Shown here in pieces: positions 1-10,081 of a stretch of 64,000 bases of DNA. This stretch comes from Luidia sarsii (Eukaryota > Echinodermata > Asteroidea > Paxillosida > Luidiidae). The translations under genes and the position numbers were made by a program. A model generated the notes under the pieces. It worked only from the letters and a program-made list of their open reading frames with translations, searched no databases and was not told the DNA's origin. The stretch's first letter is position 1. The number at the start of each line of letters is the position of its first letter. The stretch lies in the NCBI GenBank assembly GCA_949987565.1, contig OX465111.1, positions 19,576,055-19,640,054 of the forward strand, in the 5' to 3' direction.

Positions 1-3
1 CGG

Positions 4-488
4 TGTAGCGGTCTGATACGGGTCCCATGCTCAGATGAGACCGTTACCATATATGGATAAAAACGTCATGCGCAGTGCGCATGGTAGTTGTCCATTTCGA
101 AGGCCGTGCTGAGTCGATACGGCCATTGGCAATGCGGCGCTTTTAGACACGTTCGTTGACCCGTAGTTATTTACCAACTCGCTCATTACGGAGCCTAGTA
201 CCTAGGCCTAGAACTTTTAGGCCTAGAGTTTTACATTGGGGAAGAAATGCTACAGTCGTTCCCCGTAATAAGGGTGTATCGATTGACTTCATACAATCAA
301 AAGCAAACTGGGCTCGTTCGCGGAAAATCATAAACAACGTTCAATTGAATGCCGCCCTGGCCTTACGTGCTTGGTTCACTGACTCATCTGAGCACGCTGA
401 GCAGCTGAGAACGTTGCTGCAACGTGCTGAGGCGAGCCAGTGACGTCACGGCTCAACTCAGCACGGGGGCCCGTCTGAGATCGTTACA
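4..488. mobile_element. Non-autonomous TIR element with CCGG target duplication
   Basis: The two ends form imperfect terminal inverted repeats: the left end starts TGTAGCGGTCTGATACGGG and the reverse complement of the right end starts TGTAACGATCTCAGACGGG. Similarity continues for about 45 bp through a shared GCTSAG..TGAG stretch. The right end is followed by CCGG (489-492) and the left end is preceded by CGG, the first C lying outside the window, so a 4-bp CCGG duplication is likely. An open frame at 156-443 has no ATG start and no recognisable domain. The TIRs and flank are direct observations; calling it a DNA transposon derivative is inference. Confidence 0.6.
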
Positions 489-492
489 CCGG

Positions 493-2216
493 TAAGGTCT
501 CGGGTTCCAACTCCGGAATGTTCTTCATAGATTTCGAGAGAAGAAAAGGCTTTGATGGAACAGGCTAGTGCAATAATCATCGTGTACTTTACAACAGTGG
601 CACCTTGTTTGTTGATTGTTCGTGATGCCCACTATAGGTTACGTTACCTATAGGACTTTCTTAATATTTATGCAATTGTATTGAGCCCCAAAAAACGATA
701 AATTCCAGGGACATTACCGTTGTCCCTAAGATAACGTTCGGTTTTGGTGAAGAATACGACGGTCAAGAAAAGATCCAAAAGCTGTGGGGAACAGCCTTTA
801 ATCTATATAGCCCATAGCCTCGCTTTCAGTTCGATGCCGGCATACAATTTGCATAAATAGTAACAAAGGCCTATAGGGCACACTCGGTCACTTGGATTCC
901 AAGTAAGAGCCGACCTTTGACCTCCAGCCATACGGGCTGCTGACCTCCACACCGGCTGTCCACTGTGCATCCTACACATCAAGGAAAGGCCGGTGTATAC
1001 AAAATTCAATATTCATCTCTTATATACCCCCCCCAAAAAAAAAAAAAAATAATAATAATAATAATAATAAATATAAAAAAGAAATCACAAACCGCTTACC
1101 GACTACAGTGACCAAAGTGCCCATCTCAACAACGAACAAAACAAAAGCTGCGAATCTGGTTTGGAATTCACCACAGGCGAGGTTTTTCATCAATTTAGAG
1201 GGCCCCAAGTTTCGATCCCAGCAGTTTGCCTTTGAGAAAGAACCTGCTGGGATCGAAACATCCGGCCCTCTAAATTGATGAAAAACCTCGACTGTGGTGA
1301 ATTCCAAACCAGATTCGCAGTGCATAAATGGGCCAAGCCAAAGCGGTGAACCCTGGAAAACACGACCACTGCGGCTGTTTGAATTCCCTCCTCAAAACCT
1401 GCCAGAAATTCGACACAGTAAATACACAGGTGACTGGTGACTTAAACACGTCTTCCCCATGCACTGGTCGAGAAAAAGATCTCACGGTCCAACATTTTTG
1501 TCCCGAGGACAAAAACATTTTCAGCTGGAAATTCCCTCTGGGGGGTTTATGAAACCATCAAGATTTTGTCTTGCTGTGTATGGCTTTCGTAATGTCAATA
1601 CATTTAGTTCCAAAAAAAAAAGTCGGTTGTCTCTGTTTTGACCACCGAAAAATCTCTCGAGTAAAGCACTCGACTCACTTTGATAGTGAAGAGCATTTAT
1701 ATAAACCAAAAAAATATACCTACACTGTATTTACTGAAAGGCAATCCCTGACAATATACACAGACAAATTTGTGAAGGTTGTGTAGTACAATAGACAGTG
1801 CATGTACATGTGAATGGTTGCATACTTGGTACAGATACCACACCAAGAGGTGTGACCGTTCCTGTTCAGTCTATCGCTACCATCCTCTAGTAGACCCAAC
1901 ATTGTGCCCTTGCTGATCGGAGCCAGTCTAAGCTCGCTGGCATCACTCTGCAACCTCGCCATCATTCAGCCACAGCAGCAGCGGCCATGCTCGTTGCATA
2001 TTCATGAGGCGGCTCATCACTGCCTGTTGCATATTCATTAGGCGGCTCCACCTCATCCGCATCTCTTGGCGCAGACACGCATGTGCAGCATTGTTTTCTG
2101 TGAGCAAAGCAGCCGTCTATCAGCTGGCAGGGTGACTCTCTTCCCTTGGCAGCTTAGCCCAAAGAAGAGTAGAAAATCAGAAGAGCGAGGCCCATTGGCA
2201 TTGGAAGATGAATGGT
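493..2216. other. Intergenic DNA, no gene recognised
   Basis: I find no supported exon here. It holds a poly-A/TAA microsatellite (about 1027-1080), a large palindrome (1138-1320) and two copies of a GCATATTCATKAGGCGGCTC-like motif around 1990-2050, just before the satellite that contains the related TATTCATGA word. Short open frames across the palindrome are mirror products of the repeat. Confidence 0.6.
1138..1320. repeat. Large palindrome with family-R1 core
   Basis: Two arms of about 80 bp are near-perfect reverse complements: the left runs from GAATCTGGTTTGGAATTCAC to GGGCCCC and the right mirrors it to CCAAACCAGATTC. The centre carries the dispersed R1 core (TTTCGATCCCAGCAG and its mirror CTGCTGGGATCGAAA). 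The outer arms were not found elsewhere in the window. Confidence 0.8.
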
Positions 2217-2962
2217 GTATTCATGGCTCAACTGAATATTCATGACTCGACTGAATATTCATGACTCGACCGAATATTCATGACTCGACTGAATATTCAT
2301 GACAGACTGAATATTCACGACAGACTGAATATTCATGACATGACTGAATATTCATGACTTGACTGAAAATTCATGACATGACTGAATATTCATGACACGG
2401 CTGAAAATTCATAACTCGACTGAATATTCTTGACTCTGCTGAATATTCGTGACATGACTGAATATTCGTGACATGACTGAATATTCATGACATGACTGAA
2501 TATTCATGACATGACTTAATATTCATGACATGACTTAATATTCATGACATGACTTAATATTCATGACATGACTTAATATTCATGACACAACTGAATACTC
2601 ATGACATGACTAAATATTCATGACTCGACTGAATATTCATGACAGACTGAATATTCATGACAGACTGAATATTCATGACATGACTGAATATTCATGACTT
2701 GACTGAAAATTCATGACATGACTGAATATTCATGACACGGCTGAAAATTCATGACTCGACTGAATATTCTTGACTCTGCTGAATATTCGTGACATGACTG
2801 AATATTCATGACATGACTGAATATTCATGACATGACTGAATATTCATGACATTGCTGAATATTCATGACTACACTGAATATTCATGACTAGACTGAATAT
2901 TCATGACCCGACTGAATATTCATCACTTGGTTGAATATTCATCACTTGGTTAAATATTCACG
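2217..2962. repeat. AT-rich satellite, unit about 18-19 bp
   Basis: About forty tandem copies of a unit like TGAATATTCATGACATGAC. The core TGAATATTCA is itself palindromic. A block of variants (TGACTTGACTGAAAATTC, TGACACGGCTGAAAATTC, TTCTTGACTCTGC) occurs twice in the same order, near 2340-2460 and 2690-2800, showing a higher-order duplication. The array ends about 50 bp beyond the NELFE stop codon. Confidence 0.9.
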
Positions 2963-3008
2963 ACCAGGGTGAATATTTACGAGGGCAGTGGGTGCTTGTG
3001 GGTGTCCA

Positions 3009-5654
3009 TTAGAAGTAGTCTCCTGCTGTTTCAAGCACTTGTATCTCCCTCTTGTCTTTGTGCCGGCCTCCTTTGATGCTTCCCGTGGCTGAACACAAAG
3101 AAGAAGACAAATATGTGTCAGTGAGTAGATGAGAAGAGTTGTGCACAAGGCCATTGAGTAATCATTGGGGTTAGGGCTTACAGTGAATGCACTGCAGACA
3201 AGGTATCTTTGTTGAATCTCGACTTCTCCATGCGAGTTCAAAGAAACATTCTCATAGACATATATAACCTATAGACGGTCAGCATCTATTAGAAACAATG
3301 TCAGGATACTGTAATGCCACGGGGACCCAACTAGCGTCAAGCTATGGGCGGAAGTAAAGGGCACCGCACACGCTTGTATTCATGTGACGTGGCACGCATT
3401 CAAATCTGCCAGAATGGCCGATGCGCCGTCTGATCCGATGTGAGACTCACCCAGCTCAGTCCACTGTGAGTTGCCGGTGGTGGGCAGGGAGTCGCTGCTG
3501 TTGAAGCGGTGCACGCTGGGCTGGCGTCGCGCCATGGACACGTGCAGCTCAATGCCGGACACCATCTTGTTGTTCATGTCGGCGATGGCACGGTCCGCTG
3601 CGTCAAAATCGTCAAACGTGACGAAGGCACAGCTGGCGAAGAAAAAAATGCAAAAAAAATAAAATAAAATAAACGGGTTATAAAAGTGATATCTGTTTAA
3701 ATCCCTAGTTTACATTCCCGAAATGGGGATCACTGCTGGTCAAGCTTTGGTTTTTTAGTGATCCCCAACCACATATCTTCATTTACATTACCCCCAGTGT
3801 ATTTCATTTTTATGTGGAAAATAAATTTAGGATTGATTCATGCCAAAACGTTGCCTCTCTCATAGGCCCCATTTCTTCAGATGCGGGCGATTGCGCTACG
3901 CCATAATTCTCTGTCCGTAGCTTTCTGTAATAAATCTGTAGCCTGATAGAGTTGTGTGCTTTGATCCTAGCAGGACCTTTCTCAAAGGTAGACAGCCTAT
4001 CTCAAGGGCAGATTCGGCCCTTGAGAAAGGTCCTGCTAGGATCAAAACGTCAGGCCCTGCTAAATGTTACTATCTGTGGTCTGTAGCCTGTTCATCAATG
4101 CCTTGCCACACTAGCCATTCCTTCAATATGGACATCCAGATGGCCCTTCTCCTACCTCTTCTCCTTTCCTTCCCTCCCTCTCTCCCTCTTTCCTGTCAAA
4201 ACCACACTTTCCAGCTCTCCCAGCCTCATGTGTGCCCAAGGCCAAGGCCTGTCCATCGTATATATGGGTAATTCCATAATTGCAGGTGCATGTGCAACTA
4301 GCTACCTTTTCTCCTTTTCCATGTTAATGTTTGAGATGGTGCCGATGCTCTTGAATGCCTTGTCACAGAGCTCGTGTGAAATGCCGTAACCATGGACATA
4401 GATGGTGTTGCCTCTCCTCTTCTCAGGCATTCCTGCAACCAAACAAGTAAACAAACAAACAAATAAGCAAGCAAACAACAAAGAACTCAATCAACCACCA
4501 ACTGTGCAACCAATCAAACAATCAATCAAACAAAATACAAAAAACAAATCCAGCAAACAACCAACCGACTGACCAACCGACCGTCGACCAACCAAGCAAC
4601 CGCCCAAGCAAGCAAGCAAGCAAGCATGCAAGCAAGCAAGCAAGCAAGCACGCACGCACGCACGCATGCAAGCAAGCAAGCAAGCAGGCAGGCAGGCAGG
4701 CAGGAAGGCAAGCAAGCAAGCAAGCATGCAAGCAAGCACGCCGCAAGCATGCAAGCAAGCAAGCAAGCACGCACGCACGCAAGCAAGCAAGCAAGTAAGC
4801 AGGCAGGCAAGCAAGCAACCAAGCAAGCAAGCAAGCAACCCCCCCCCAAAAAAAAAAAAAAATAAAAAAATAAAAAAATAAAATAAAAAATACAACACAA
4901 CAGGTGCGGGGGGCTAATTCTAAGTAAGCGAATAAAAGACAAAAATAACCCAGTTCCGGAAATCAATAGTGACACCATCTGTTGTTCACACTGCCCACAA
5001 AATGAAACACAAACATAAGACACCCCCCCCCACAAAAAACCCCAAACCACTGGACAGGGTGACTGGACAATGGCCTGTCTTCTAATGGCATGCAGCTGGG
5101 TTTTTTTGTGGGGGAGGAGGGGGAGGGACTGCAGTTGGCTGCAGTGACATTTCGTTCACTGCAGAAGTATCTGCAGTGCCATTAGTTACATGAGTGTGTC
5201 CCCACACAGGACTGGATGGCTATGAACGCTTACCCTCTGTCAATTCTGGCTGTGAGGATCGTCTACTGCTGACAAAGCTGAATGGGAAACACAAGACATT
5301 CACAAAATTAACACCAGACTAATACCATCATGAGCACTTGTATACACTTTCCCTCTTCCTTTCCTCCACTCTCTCTCCTCACCCCTCTCGCTGTCCCTCT
5401 CCCGGGTCCTCTCCCTCCCTATCTATATCCTTCCCCTCTCTCCCTCACCCCCTTCTCTCTATTCCTCTTTGTTTCTCTCCCTCTCCGTCTCTCTCCCTCT
5501 CTCTCCCCATCACTCTCTCTCTCTCTCCCCCTCCTTCTCCCTCTCCCCCTCTGCCTCTGTCTCTGTCTCTCTCTCCTTTTCTATCTCTATCTCTCTCCCC
5601 CTCTCTCCATCTCCCCCTCCTTCGGCCCCGCCCTCTCTCTCTCCCTCTACCTCT

Positions 5655-5701
<47 letters not shown>

Positions 5702-5744
5702 TCATCACTCTCTCCTTCTCTCTCTCCCTCTCTCCCACCTCTCT

Positions 5745-5805
<61 letters not shown>

Positions 5806-7838
5806 TCACCTGCTCTCTCGCCCTCTGCCTCACCCTAGCTCCCTCTCTCCCACCTCTCTCACCTGTCATACAGACTCTTCCTGTGCTGCCTTCGACCATC
5901 CCCAGCAGGCTGATGGCCCCCTTCCTCCTCGCTGGAGGGGCCGCTGCTTGGGCTGACGAACGGCTGGAAGCTGGGCAGTGCCTGCACCTTCTCCGTCTCC
6001 TTCATGCTGCGCTGGGGCTTGCAGGAACGCTTGAAGCCCGAACTCTTGTTCTCCTCAAGTTTGGCTTGCTTGGCCTGGACAACCCATTCATCCAATTAAA
6101 GCAGTACCGCGGTGATTTAGTCAAAGTCTACACATTCTTCCACACTGCCTTTCTTCATCAGGCATCGGACAAAGCACTGAGCACTCAGTGTTTATCATTA
6201 CATCGAGCAAGGCAAACCCTCATTGAATTACATTCTCCTTGATGCAATCATCATGTTATATCTATGACGCAATGCAGTTCCCACCGCTAGCCCGCTAAAC
6301 AATATTCGAATCCGCCACACGACCTCGACCAGCTCGGTGGTTCAAGTGGTTAAGACATCCATACTAGAAAGCAGGAGTCGCAGGTTCGAATCCCGCCCGA
6401 GCTGCCTGAAATGTTTTCATCAGGCATCCGGGCAAAGCACTGAGCATTCAGTGTTTATCACATCAAGCAGGGCAAACCCTCATTGAATTACATTCTCCTC
6501 GACGCAAACATCATGTTACATCTACGACACTTAAACATAAGGGACATCACAAAATGTTGCAACCTGCTTACTGACTTCGGCGAACCAAATGCAAATCTGA
6601 GCGAATGTCGAGGGTCGGACATTCCACTCCTGGGAGGACCTTCCTCAAAAAGGGGACAATGACAAGGACAGAACAGCTAGGACGAGGGAGAGACAAATGA
6701 ATCTAGGCCTGAGGATAGAGGCCACAGGATAAGAATGGAACTAGTATACCAAGGGTGGATTTCACAAAGCCTTTCGATGCATCGTAACCCAACTTACGAC
6801 GGATAACCCATCGTAAGTTGTGATGTATGTACAGTATGGTTTCTGTGCATCGCTCATCGTCTTACGATTGATCGTAAGACGATGAGTTTGGTGAAAAGGA
6901 CAGGAAAGCCCTTGTCATTCTATCTTTGCGAGGTCCTTCAAACCATATTAAATCTTGTGCTGAGTGCTGTCTGTACATAGAAATCCTCTTGAGTCTGGCA
7001 TCCTGACTCTGACACATACTAAACCTATTGGGGTTTGGCAGATGACAGGCTGACAAGAGCCTAAAATGCCTCTCCCAGACCAACCAATGATCATCATCTC
7101 CTAACATATGCCAATTGTGTGAGTACGCAGAGCAGAGGCTTTGTTATGGCACTGTGCTATGGGTCTGGTGCCCTGACTGGGTCACACACTAACCTGTTGG
7201 GCGGCAAGGACAGACTTGGCCTTCTCCTTGGCATCCTCTTGGCTCATTTCAGCAGCAGCTACCAAGATAAAAAGACCCCACCAACATGTATCATACAAAA
7301 GGACTATGACTATGACTATGTCTAGGACTATTTGAATGTATGACTTATTGACTATGGCCTTTTACGAAATGAAGGCTTAGGCTCGGGCTTATGCTTCGGT
7401 CATATTTGTCTAAATCGTTATAACATCACACTCACAGGCATCTAAAAACAAGTGTTTGGCCCCAGTTTCTTGGGGAATACCCTGTACCTATCAAGCCAAC
7501 AAACCTTCAAAATTCGGAAACAAACCACAACCTGGATTTTCATGTTTTGTCAGACGGAGATGAAGTCTAAGCCCGAGCCCATTACGTTAACGGCCTGTGA
7601 CTTACATGTATAAATGGCAATGGTTATGGCTAGGACTATTTGAATGCATGACTATGACTACATGTATGCAGGCATTTGAAAGTGCACCCATATTGTTAGT
7701 CCTTTTCTTTCATTTTTGTTGTTGCTACAATGTGCTTTTTTGTTTTGAATCAAAATTTCATCTTGTCTTTGTTATTACAAGGAGCTCTAAAAACTCATTG
7801 ATTTAAATATTTGTTCTTTAATTTGTTAGTAGTATTAA

Positions 7839-7921
<83 letters not shown>

Positions 7922-9495
7922 CCTACACTGGCTGAAATGAAACGGGGCACCAGGCAGACTACTCACGCCTTTTAATGCTGTCCTGCTGGGTTACCGGTGC
8001 TGGCTTGTTCTTGTTGATTTTCATCTGTTGTAAAACTTTCTTCTGCAAAGACAGAACAATAGACGAGAAAAGAAAGCTTATTTTGTTGAAGTCCCACTTA
8101 CTGGGCCGCTAGGAGCTCCCCCGATTTTTAAGATTGTCTGTTGCACTAGTGCAACAGACAATCTTAAAACTCATTTAAGGGGAGCTCCTAGCAGCCCAGT
8201 AAGTGGGACTAAGTTTGTTGTATATAATTATGCTAATTTCTTTGACTTTTTCATTTTCCCAAAACAAGTCAGTTTTTGCTCGATTTGTTTGATTTTATTT
8301 TCATTTTGACTCAATTTTACTATATTGTGAGAGCATCACCTACATAATTGTTCTCAAGAAAAATATTTGTTGTACTTTCATTTTTTTAAATAATTTGTTT
8401 CCACCTTTAAAAAAATATACGCAGCACTTTGAAGTTTAAGTCCCACTCTCAAATGTCAAGCCAACTTTTATTTACAACAAGCTTATGAATAATTTACTAA
8501 CAAGACAGGAAACCCGAAAAGGGTCAGGAGACTACAGACACTGACAGACAACCTTTTTGGGGTGCAATTCTCCAAGAATTTAATATTGAAATTCATCACA
8601 TTAATTTAAATCTTAAAGGAAGTGTAAATGTCTTGTCACCACTGGCAGCATTCTTCTTGAGGTTCTGCAAACGCTATATCGCCGTTCCCTTAGTCTGAAT
8701 CTGATTGGCCAATATTATTTTCATTACATCAATCATGATTCATGGCAGCCTTCTTTCTTGCTCCTCCGATGTCCGATAGAATTACAAAATTATAATATTA
8801 ATTTAACGCAGTGGCTGTTGTTACGGCAGTCGTCCGTGTGGTTCCCTGACTTGATTGTATTTCGTCAGCATTGCAGGCTGGTTGAACCAGTCTATTAGCT
8901 GATACTTGATAGTCTGGTTCCAAGAGCTAAACATCCTGATAAATACTGTGAAGTCAGGGAACCACACGGACGACTGCCGTAACAACAGCCACTGCATTAA
9001 TTTATCGCAGTGGCTGTTGTTACGGCAGTCGTCCGTGTGGTTCCCTGACTTGATTGTGTTTTGTCAGCATTGCAGGCTGGTTGAACCAGTCTATTAGCTG
9101 ATAGTCTGGTTCCAAGAGCTAAACATCCTGACAAATACTGTGAAGTCAGGGAACCACACGGACGACTGCCGTAACAACAGCCACTGCGTTAATTTAAAGG
9201 CAAGAGGGCCGGCATGACGTAATGAAAAATGGCCAATCATGAATCAGAATTAGGGAACGGCAAAATTAAAATGTCTAGACGCCTAATGTTATGTAAAAAA
9301 TAATAATCGCTGCAAAAACAGTGAAAGCATCTGGTGCTAATAATAACAATATTTCACGAAATAGATGCAACATCTTTCCCTATAGAAACGAATAACAACA
9401 ATGAGTCATTTAAATATAGTTACCTTTTTCTTAATTTTAGCATACTTCGTTTGAAGCATCTCCTCTTCCTCTGTCAGTCGGGACGGGAAGACCAT
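3009..9495 (-). CDS. NELFE: Negative elongation factor subunit E (NELF-E / RD protein)
   Basis: NELF-E is the RNA-binding subunit of the nuclear NELF complex that holds RNA polymerase II in promoter-proximal pause. Minus-strand coding exons, 5' to 3': 9495-9424, 8042-7967, 7258-7194, 6074-5863, 5277-5234, 4432-4306, 3632-3451, 3088-3009. All introns are GT-AG; the joined frame is 858 bp, 285 aa plus stop. The N-terminus (MVFPSRLTEEEEMLQ) matches the family start; NKSSGFKRS (80-88), FQPF and RKSLYDSFVSS match conserved family motifs; an RRM follows with RNP2 IYVHGY (167-172) and RNP1-like CAFVTF (200-205); the tail reads GGRHKDKREIQ. Human NELF-E is 380 aa; the missing length is the Arg-Asp dipeptide tract before the RRM. 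No AATAAA was found close to the stop. Introns hold the simple repeats and mobile elements listed separately. Confidence 0.93.
3954..4062. repeat. R1 palindrome in NELFE intron 6
   Basis: TTTGATCCTAGCAGGACC followed by CTTTCTCAAAGG is mirrored by CCTTGAGAAAGGTCCTGC and TAGGATCAAAACGTCAGG. This is a hairpin copy of the dispersed R1 family with a short spacer. Confidence 0.75.
4598..4845. repeat. (AAGC)n microsatellite
   Basis: Degenerate AAGC/ACGC/AGGC tetramer array ending in C and A runs, in NELFE intron 5. Long open frames on both strands (Lys-Gln-Ala-Ser or Leu-Ala-Cys-Leu repeats) are products of the tetramer, not genes. Confidence 0.9.
5338..5862. repeat. (CT)n-rich array against NELFE exon 4 donor
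   Basis: About 520 bp of CT dinucleotides with CCCTCTCC interruptions. On the transcribed minus strand it is GA-rich and begins directly at the 5' splice site after the codons for KSLYD. Overlapping Ser-Leu and Arg-Glu open frames are low-complexity artefacts. Confidence 0.9.
6130..6535 (+). mobile_element. Two copies of tRNA-derived SINE family 2
   Basis: The second copy (about 6340-6535) has a tRNA-like head with a B-box-like GGTTCGAATCCCGCC. Its body reads CATCAGGCATCCGGGCAAAG and CACTGAGCATTCAGTG and ends TGAATTACATTCTCCTC. The first copy (6150-6245) has only the body. Further copies lie at 32165-32340, 32775-32949, 33275-33345 and 51620-51820. The head does not fold as an intact tRNA gene, hence the SINE call. 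Confidence 0.7.
6748..6897. mobile_element. Palindromic MITE-like repeat R4
   Basis: Ends read GTGGATTTCACAAAGCC and, mirrored, TTTGGTGAAA; the interior repeats CGATGCATCGTAA and TTACGATTGATCGTAA as nested palindromes. Related copies are at 31212-31310, 41256-41405 and 52207-52332, so it is a dispersed family. Confidence 0.6.
7836..7922. repeat. (TTGA)n microsatellite
   Basis: About twenty perfect copies of the TTGA/TGAT tetramer in NELFE intron 2, ending shortly before the exon 2 donor region. Confidence 0.95.
8090..8210. mobile_element. 121-bp fold-back element
   Basis: Outer arms AGTCCCACTTACTGGGCCGC and GCAGCCCAGTAAGTGGGACT enclose a second, perfect palindrome (TTTTAAGATTGTCTGTTGCA, CTAG, and its mirror). 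The whole unit could form a single long hairpin. It lies in NELFE intron 1. Confidence 0.7.
8807..8996. mobile_element. MITE, 9-bp TSD family, copy A
   Basis: Starts CGCAGTGGCTGTTGTTACGG and ends with its mirror CCGTAACAACAGCCACTGCA; the arms run to about 45 bp through GTCGTCCGTGTGGTTCCCTG. The flanks are TTAATTTAA (8798-8806) and TTAATTTAT (8997-9005). A 9-bp duplication with long TIRs is typical of Mutator-like derivatives; that assignment is inference. Confidence 0.8.
9006..9188. mobile_element. MITE, 9-bp TSD family, copy B in tandem with A
   Basis: Same terminal repeats as copy A, ending CCACTGCG and followed by TTAATTTAA (9189-9197). The 9-bp TSD stands three times (left, middle with one change, right), so A and B most likely arose by tandem duplication of one insertion. 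Confidence 0.8.
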
Positions 9496-9866
9496 TTTCG
9501 GCGTTTTCGAGGACTTTATGCCCAAAGATTTAGCATCGCAAATTGTAGCAGACGGCTAGCGGAGAAATCCCAGAAAATTGGGGTTATCGGTCGCTGGTAA
9601 CCTGCGTAAATTAAAACGAAAAAGCGGGAATCGATGGGTACCAGTGGGATGTCAAAGACCAGCCACTTGGTGGCGCCCTTGGGCTGACCGTCGAAATTGC
9701 GAGAACGTCGCTCTTTGTGTTGTTCCGGACGAGATCGGGCTAGGCTTCCCCGGGTTTTGGGTCGGATTTTGTCGGCCTTTTTGTCGGTTTTTTTCATCAC
9801 CCTGTCAGAGATCGGAGCTCTCCGTCTTTGGGACTCTCCGTCGGCTATTCTGTCGGCTCCGACGCA
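9496..9866. promoter_or_regulatory. Probable bidirectional promoter, NELFE / small membrane gene
   Basis: Only 371 bp separate the two divergent start codons. The stretch is relatively rich in CpG compared with the surrounding intronic DNA and is free of the repeats that fill the neighbourhood. Promoter function is inferred from the head-to-head layout; no TATA box is evident on either side. Confidence 0.5.
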
Positions 9867-10055
9867 ATGGCGATCCCCAAGAGCGATAAGAAAAAGATTA
9901 CGTGGATCGTGGAGCTCGCGAACCACTTGCCCGGTTTCGAAGACATATTCGACGAGCACACGTTTTACTGGACTGCCTTCGTGTTCGTAATATTGTCCTT
10001 CATCGCCGCTTTTTTCCTCTCGCGGAGGGTGAAGATACACTCCCACGATTATTAG
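9867..10055 (+). CDS. Small single-pass membrane protein, family not recognised
   Basis: A single open exon of 62 codons. ATG at 9867 (context GACGCAATGG) is preferred to an in-frame ATG at 9828 because of its stronger context. The protein begins MAIPKSDKKK, has an acidic-aromatic stretch FEDIFDEHTFYW (24-35), one hydrophobic segment at about 33-52 (core FVFVILSFIAAFFL), then a basic stop-transfer tail beginning RRVKIHS. No cleavable signal peptide is apparent because the hydrophobic segment is near the C-terminus, suggesting a tail-anchored or type III-like protein. AATAAA follows 20 bp after the stop. It sits head-to-head with NELFE and about 870 bp upstream of the NCS1 start, same strand. 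Function unknown; it could instead be an upstream exon of something else, but the stop and poly(A) signal argue for a complete small gene. Confidence 0.6.
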   Translation: MAIPKSDKKKITWIVELANHLPGFEDIFDEHTFYWTAFVFVILSFIAAFFLSRRVKIHSHDY

Positions 10056-10075
10056 GCCGATTTCTTGTTTGCCTA

Positions 10076-10081
10076 AATAAA
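10076..10081 (+). terminator. Poly(A) signal AATAAA of the small membrane gene
   Basis: Canonical hexamer 20 bp after the TAG stop, followed by an A-rich and then a T/GT-rich stretch (TTGTCCTTTTATTTGTTCGG) that fits a downstream element. Confidence 0.55.

Larger units (their letters stand above)
8681..9251. mobile_element. Inverted-repeat element carrying two nested MITEs
   Basis: Left arm GCCGTTCCCTTAGTCTGAAT and TCTGATTGGCC (8681-8710) is the imperfect mirror of the right arm GGCCAATCATGAATCAGAAT then TAGGGAACGGC (9231-9251). The similarity extends inward into a TCATTAC/GTAATGA pair. The two nested 9-bp-TSD elements lie between the arms. Confidence 0.5.

Noticed and set aside
156..443. 95-codon frame inside the first TIR element
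   Set aside because: It starts at TTG, shows no known domain and lies in a 485-bp TIR element; too weak to call a gene.
4491..5050. Cys-Leu-Ala and Ala-Ser-Lys-Gln repeat proteins
   Set aside because: Products of the AAGC tetramer array inside NELFE intron 5, open in several frames at once.
5330..6242. Long plus-strand Ser-Leu-Pro frame and minus-strand Arg-Glu frame
   Set aside because: They come from the CT/GA dinucleotide array; the true coding in this interval is NELFE exon 4 on the minus strand.
6345..6410. tRNA gene
   Set aside because: B box present, but the same unit with the same body recurs at several loci, so SINE family 2.
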